Source: an uncultured Oscillospiraceae bacterium (lineage in GTDB: Bacteria; Bacillota; Clostridia; Oscillospirales; Oscillospiraceae). From it: a stretch of DNA of 62,301 nt. Below the pieces are notes generated by a model, which saw only the letters and a program-made list of their open reading frames with translations, ran no database searches and was not told where the DNA came from. Location of the stretch: assembly GCA_934591705.1 (NCBI GenBank), contig CAKTPM010000007.1:1-62301 (forward strand), in the 5' to 3' direction. The position numbers and the translations under genes were made by a program. Below, in pieces: positions 57,197 through 62,301 of this stretch. Numbering within the stretch: position 1 is the first letter of the stretch; each line of letters opens with the position of its first letter.

Positions 57197-57613
57197 TTAC
57201 TTGCTCTTGGGACGCTTGGCACCGTACTTGGAACGGGCCTGCATACGACCCTGAACGCCCTGGGTATCCAGCGTACCGCGGATGATGTGGTAGCGGACAC
57301 CGGGGAGGTCCTTGACACGGCCGCCGCGGATCATGACCACAGAGTGCTCCTGCAGAGAGTGGCCGACACCGGGGATGTAGGCGGTGACTTCGTAACCGTT
57401 GGTCAGACGCACACGGGCGATCTTACGCAGAGCAGAGTTGGGCTTCTTGGGGGTGGCGGTACGAACGGCCGTGCACACACCGCGCTTCTGAGGGGCGGAG
57501 AGATCGGTCTCCTTGTTCTTCAGCGTGTTCAGGCCCTTCTGCATAGCAGGGGAATTGGACTTGTAGGTTGCCTGTTTGCGGCCCTGCTTGACCAGCTGAT
57601 TAAAAGTAGGCAT
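57197..57613 (-). CDS. rpsL: 30S ribosomal protein S12
   Basis: S12 monitors decoding. The 138-residue protein has the two streptomycin-related loops in wild-type form (TPKKPNSALRK and PGVGHSLQEHS), so no resistance change is visible. It starts MPTFNQLVKQGRK. A perfect hairpin lies in the gap upstream, after the L7Ae-like gene. Confidence 0.97.
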   Translation of the reverse strand: MPTFNQLVKQGRKQATYKSNSPAMQKGLNTLKNKETDLSAPQKRGVCTAVRTATPKKPNSALRKIARVRLTNGYEVTAYIPGVGHSLQEHSVVMIRGGRVKDLPGVRYHIIRGTLDTQGVQGRMQARSKYGAKRPKSK

Positions 57614-57661
57614 GCAATAGGTTCTCCTTTCTAAAAATTTATGGGATGCTTCCCTTTATAT

Positions 57662-57698
57662 TTTCCACGGAATAAACACCGTTTATTCCGAGTGGAAA
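57662..57698 (-). other. Long hairpin between the L7Ae-like gene and rpsL
   Basis: TTTCCAC and GGAATAAAC pair with GTTTATTCC and GTGGAAA around the loop ACC (plus-strand reading), giving 16 base pairs with a 1- or 2-base bulge. No T-run follows on the minus strand, so it is not a plain terminator. An RNA-processing site or a binding site for a ribosomal protein is possible. Confidence 0.7.
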
Positions 57699-57702
57699 CC
57701 GG

Positions 57703-57939
57703 TTAAATGAGTATCGCGCAGGCCGCCGTTCCCACGGTGACCCCTGCGGCCCGGCCCAGCCGGACCATGGTATACTCGTCGCGGACGGGCAGCGTGCCGC
57801 ACAGCGCCCGCAGCGGCTCTGTGAGCCGGGGATCGGCGTCGCAGGCCAGGAACACCTCCCTGGCGCGGCCCTCCTTTACGGCGCGGGTGGTCTGCCGCAG
57901 GCCCACCACGATGCCCTTGGGCAGTTGCAGCTCAGCCAC
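57703..57939 (-). CDS. L7Ae-family RNA-binding protein (YbxF-like)
   Basis: L7Ae-type proteins bind kink-turn RNA. The 78-residue product has the core VVGLRQTTRAVKEGRAREVFLACDAD and a C-terminal GTAACAILI. B. subtilis YbxF/RplGB sits at the same place before rpsL. GTG 57939 is chosen because GGGAGGG lies 8 bases upstream; the ATG at 57957 has no ribosome-binding site. It is the first gene of the rpsL-rpsG-fusA transcript. Confidence 0.92.
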   Translation of the reverse strand: MAELQLPKGIVVGLRQTTRAVKEGRAREVFLACDADPRLTEPLRALCGTLPVRDEYTMVRLGRAAGVTVGTAACAILI

Positions 57940-57998
57940 CGTATATCCCTCCCGCATTTGTGCGCAACAAATTTCGCGAACAATCCGCGCAGATTGAA

Positions 57999-58027
57999 AT
58001 TATAACATAGGGCTGCCCCGGCGTCAA
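57999..58027 (-). promoter_or_regulatory. Promoter of the L7Ae-rpsL-rpsG-fusA unit
   Basis: TTGACG (58027-58022) and TATAAT (58004-57999) on the minus strand are 17 bases apart, just below the rpoC terminator. The str genes are thus transcribed apart from rpoBC. Confidence 0.88.
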
Positions 58028-58155
58028 GCAGTTTTGTAGAAATTTTCCTCCGGTTTTTGTGAGGAATCACAAAAGGAAAGGCGGCGGGCCGCCTCCGGCA
58101 GAGCGCCGGACCGCGGCGGTGCCAGCAGCGTCTTTTTTCCGCCGGCGGAGCGGCG

Positions 58156-58192
58156 CAAAAAATAGAGCGGGGTCTCCCCCGCTCTATTTTTT
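58156..58192 (-). terminator. rpoC terminator
   Basis: AAAAAATAGAGCGGGG pairs with CCCCGCTCTATTTTTT (16 bp) and begins 6 bases after the rpoC stop. A GC-rich hairpin region (58079-58150) lies between it and the next promoter. Confidence 0.92.
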
Positions 58193-58197
58193 GCGAT

Positions 58198-61929
<3,732 letters not shown>

Positions 61930-61950
61930 ATTCTATACTCCTCCCTTTCC

Positions 61951-62301
61951 TTAAAGTTCATCATCATCGAAGCCGTCCTCATAGGAGGCGTCCACTTCGT
62001 CATCGGGCACCACATCAAAGCCGTTATCGGCCAGCTCGTCCTCATCGGCATAGCGGCGCTGGCGCTCGTCCTCGGCGTCCATACGGGCCAGGTTGAAGGT
62101 ATCCAGGGCGTCCTCGTCCTCCTTGAGCTCGATCTCCTCGCCGTTTTCATCCAGCACCTGGATGTCCAGGCACAGGGACTGCAGCTCCTTGACCAGCACC
62201 TTGAAGGATTCCGGCACACCCGGAGTGGGCACATTGTGGCCCTTGACGATGGCCTCATAGGTGCGCACACGGCCGGTGACATCGTCGGACTTCACGGTGA
62301 G
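61951..62301 (-). CDS. rpoB: RNA polymerase beta subunit, C-terminal end only
   Basis: The last 116 residues of the beta subunit lie in the window; the gene continues beyond the right edge. The visible part includes the C-terminal TYEAIVKGHNVPTPGVPESFKVLVKELQS segment, which contacts beta-prime and is diagnostic of RpoB. An acidic tail of about 70 residues (rich in Asp and Glu) follows; such tails are common in Clostridia. The stop lies 21 bases before rpoC. Confidence 0.97.
   Translation of the reverse strand, partial: LTVKSDDVTGRVRTYEAIVKGHNVPTPGVPESFKVLVKELQSLCLDIQVLDENGEEIELKEDEDALDTFNLARMDAEDERQRRYADEDELADNGFDVVPDDEVDASYEDGFDDDEL

Overview
The window comes from a GC-rich member of the Clostridia (Bacillota), most like gut Oscillospiraceae. 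The evidence is the Firmicutes-type order of the S10-spc-alpha ribosomal superoperon, with a KOW-domain gene between map and infA; an L7Ae-like gene between rpoC and rpsL; zinc-type S14 and zinc-type adenylate kinase; a SAM-I riboswitch on metK; and DUF4830, TPM and InlB-repeat proteins. The assignment is inference from gene content, not from a marker-gene search. No rRNA, tRNA, CRISPR array, insertion sequence or phage was seen.

Layout. 1-4.3 kb (+): the end of a zinc-ribbon (probably SPFH) gene, a membrane protein, a TFIIB-type zinc-ribbon protein, a TPM-domain protein and a lipoprotein. 4.4-6.8 kb: a degenerate rhomboid (-), then the SAM-I riboswitch and metK (+). 6.9-12.7 kb (-): a three-gene surface cluster whose 1,542-residue protein ends in the same domain that makes up the small secreted protein. 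12.8-18.5 kb: MerR regulator, rsmA, yqeC, csaA, a 3D-domain wall protein and an XRE/membrane-protein pair. 18.6-34.9 kb (-): the ribosomal superoperon from rpsJ to rplQ, with its promoter and a structured leader. 35-37.2 kb (-): uraA with an apparent leader-peptide attenuator, and bioY. 37.3-45.3 kb: birA, a split chromate transporter, a D-2-hydroxyacid dehydrogenase, a COG2509-type flavoprotein, an HtrA-like protease and cardiolipin synthase. 45.4-53 kb: regulators, tmRNA, small proteins, PrsW, LysR and CdaR-like regulators, an RsuA-like pseudouridine synthase and a DUF4830 lipoprotein. 53.1-62.3 kb (-): the str region, tuf, fusA, rpsG, rpsL, L7Ae, rpoC and the end of rpoB.

How the parts fit. 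Most of the window is core translation and transcription machinery read leftwards from three visible promoters (S10, L7Ae/rpsL, tuf). Accessory genes sit in short blocks separated by strong bidirectional terminators. Several intergenic regions carry readable regulation: SAM-I terminator/antiterminator, a BirA operator shared by divergent bioY and birA promoters, and a uraA leader built like the E. coli pyrBI attenuator. The least explained features are two divergent small-gene modules (a regulator plus a short homologous protein, with palindromic operators; one module lies between identical 32-bp terminator repeats) and the surface-protein cluster.
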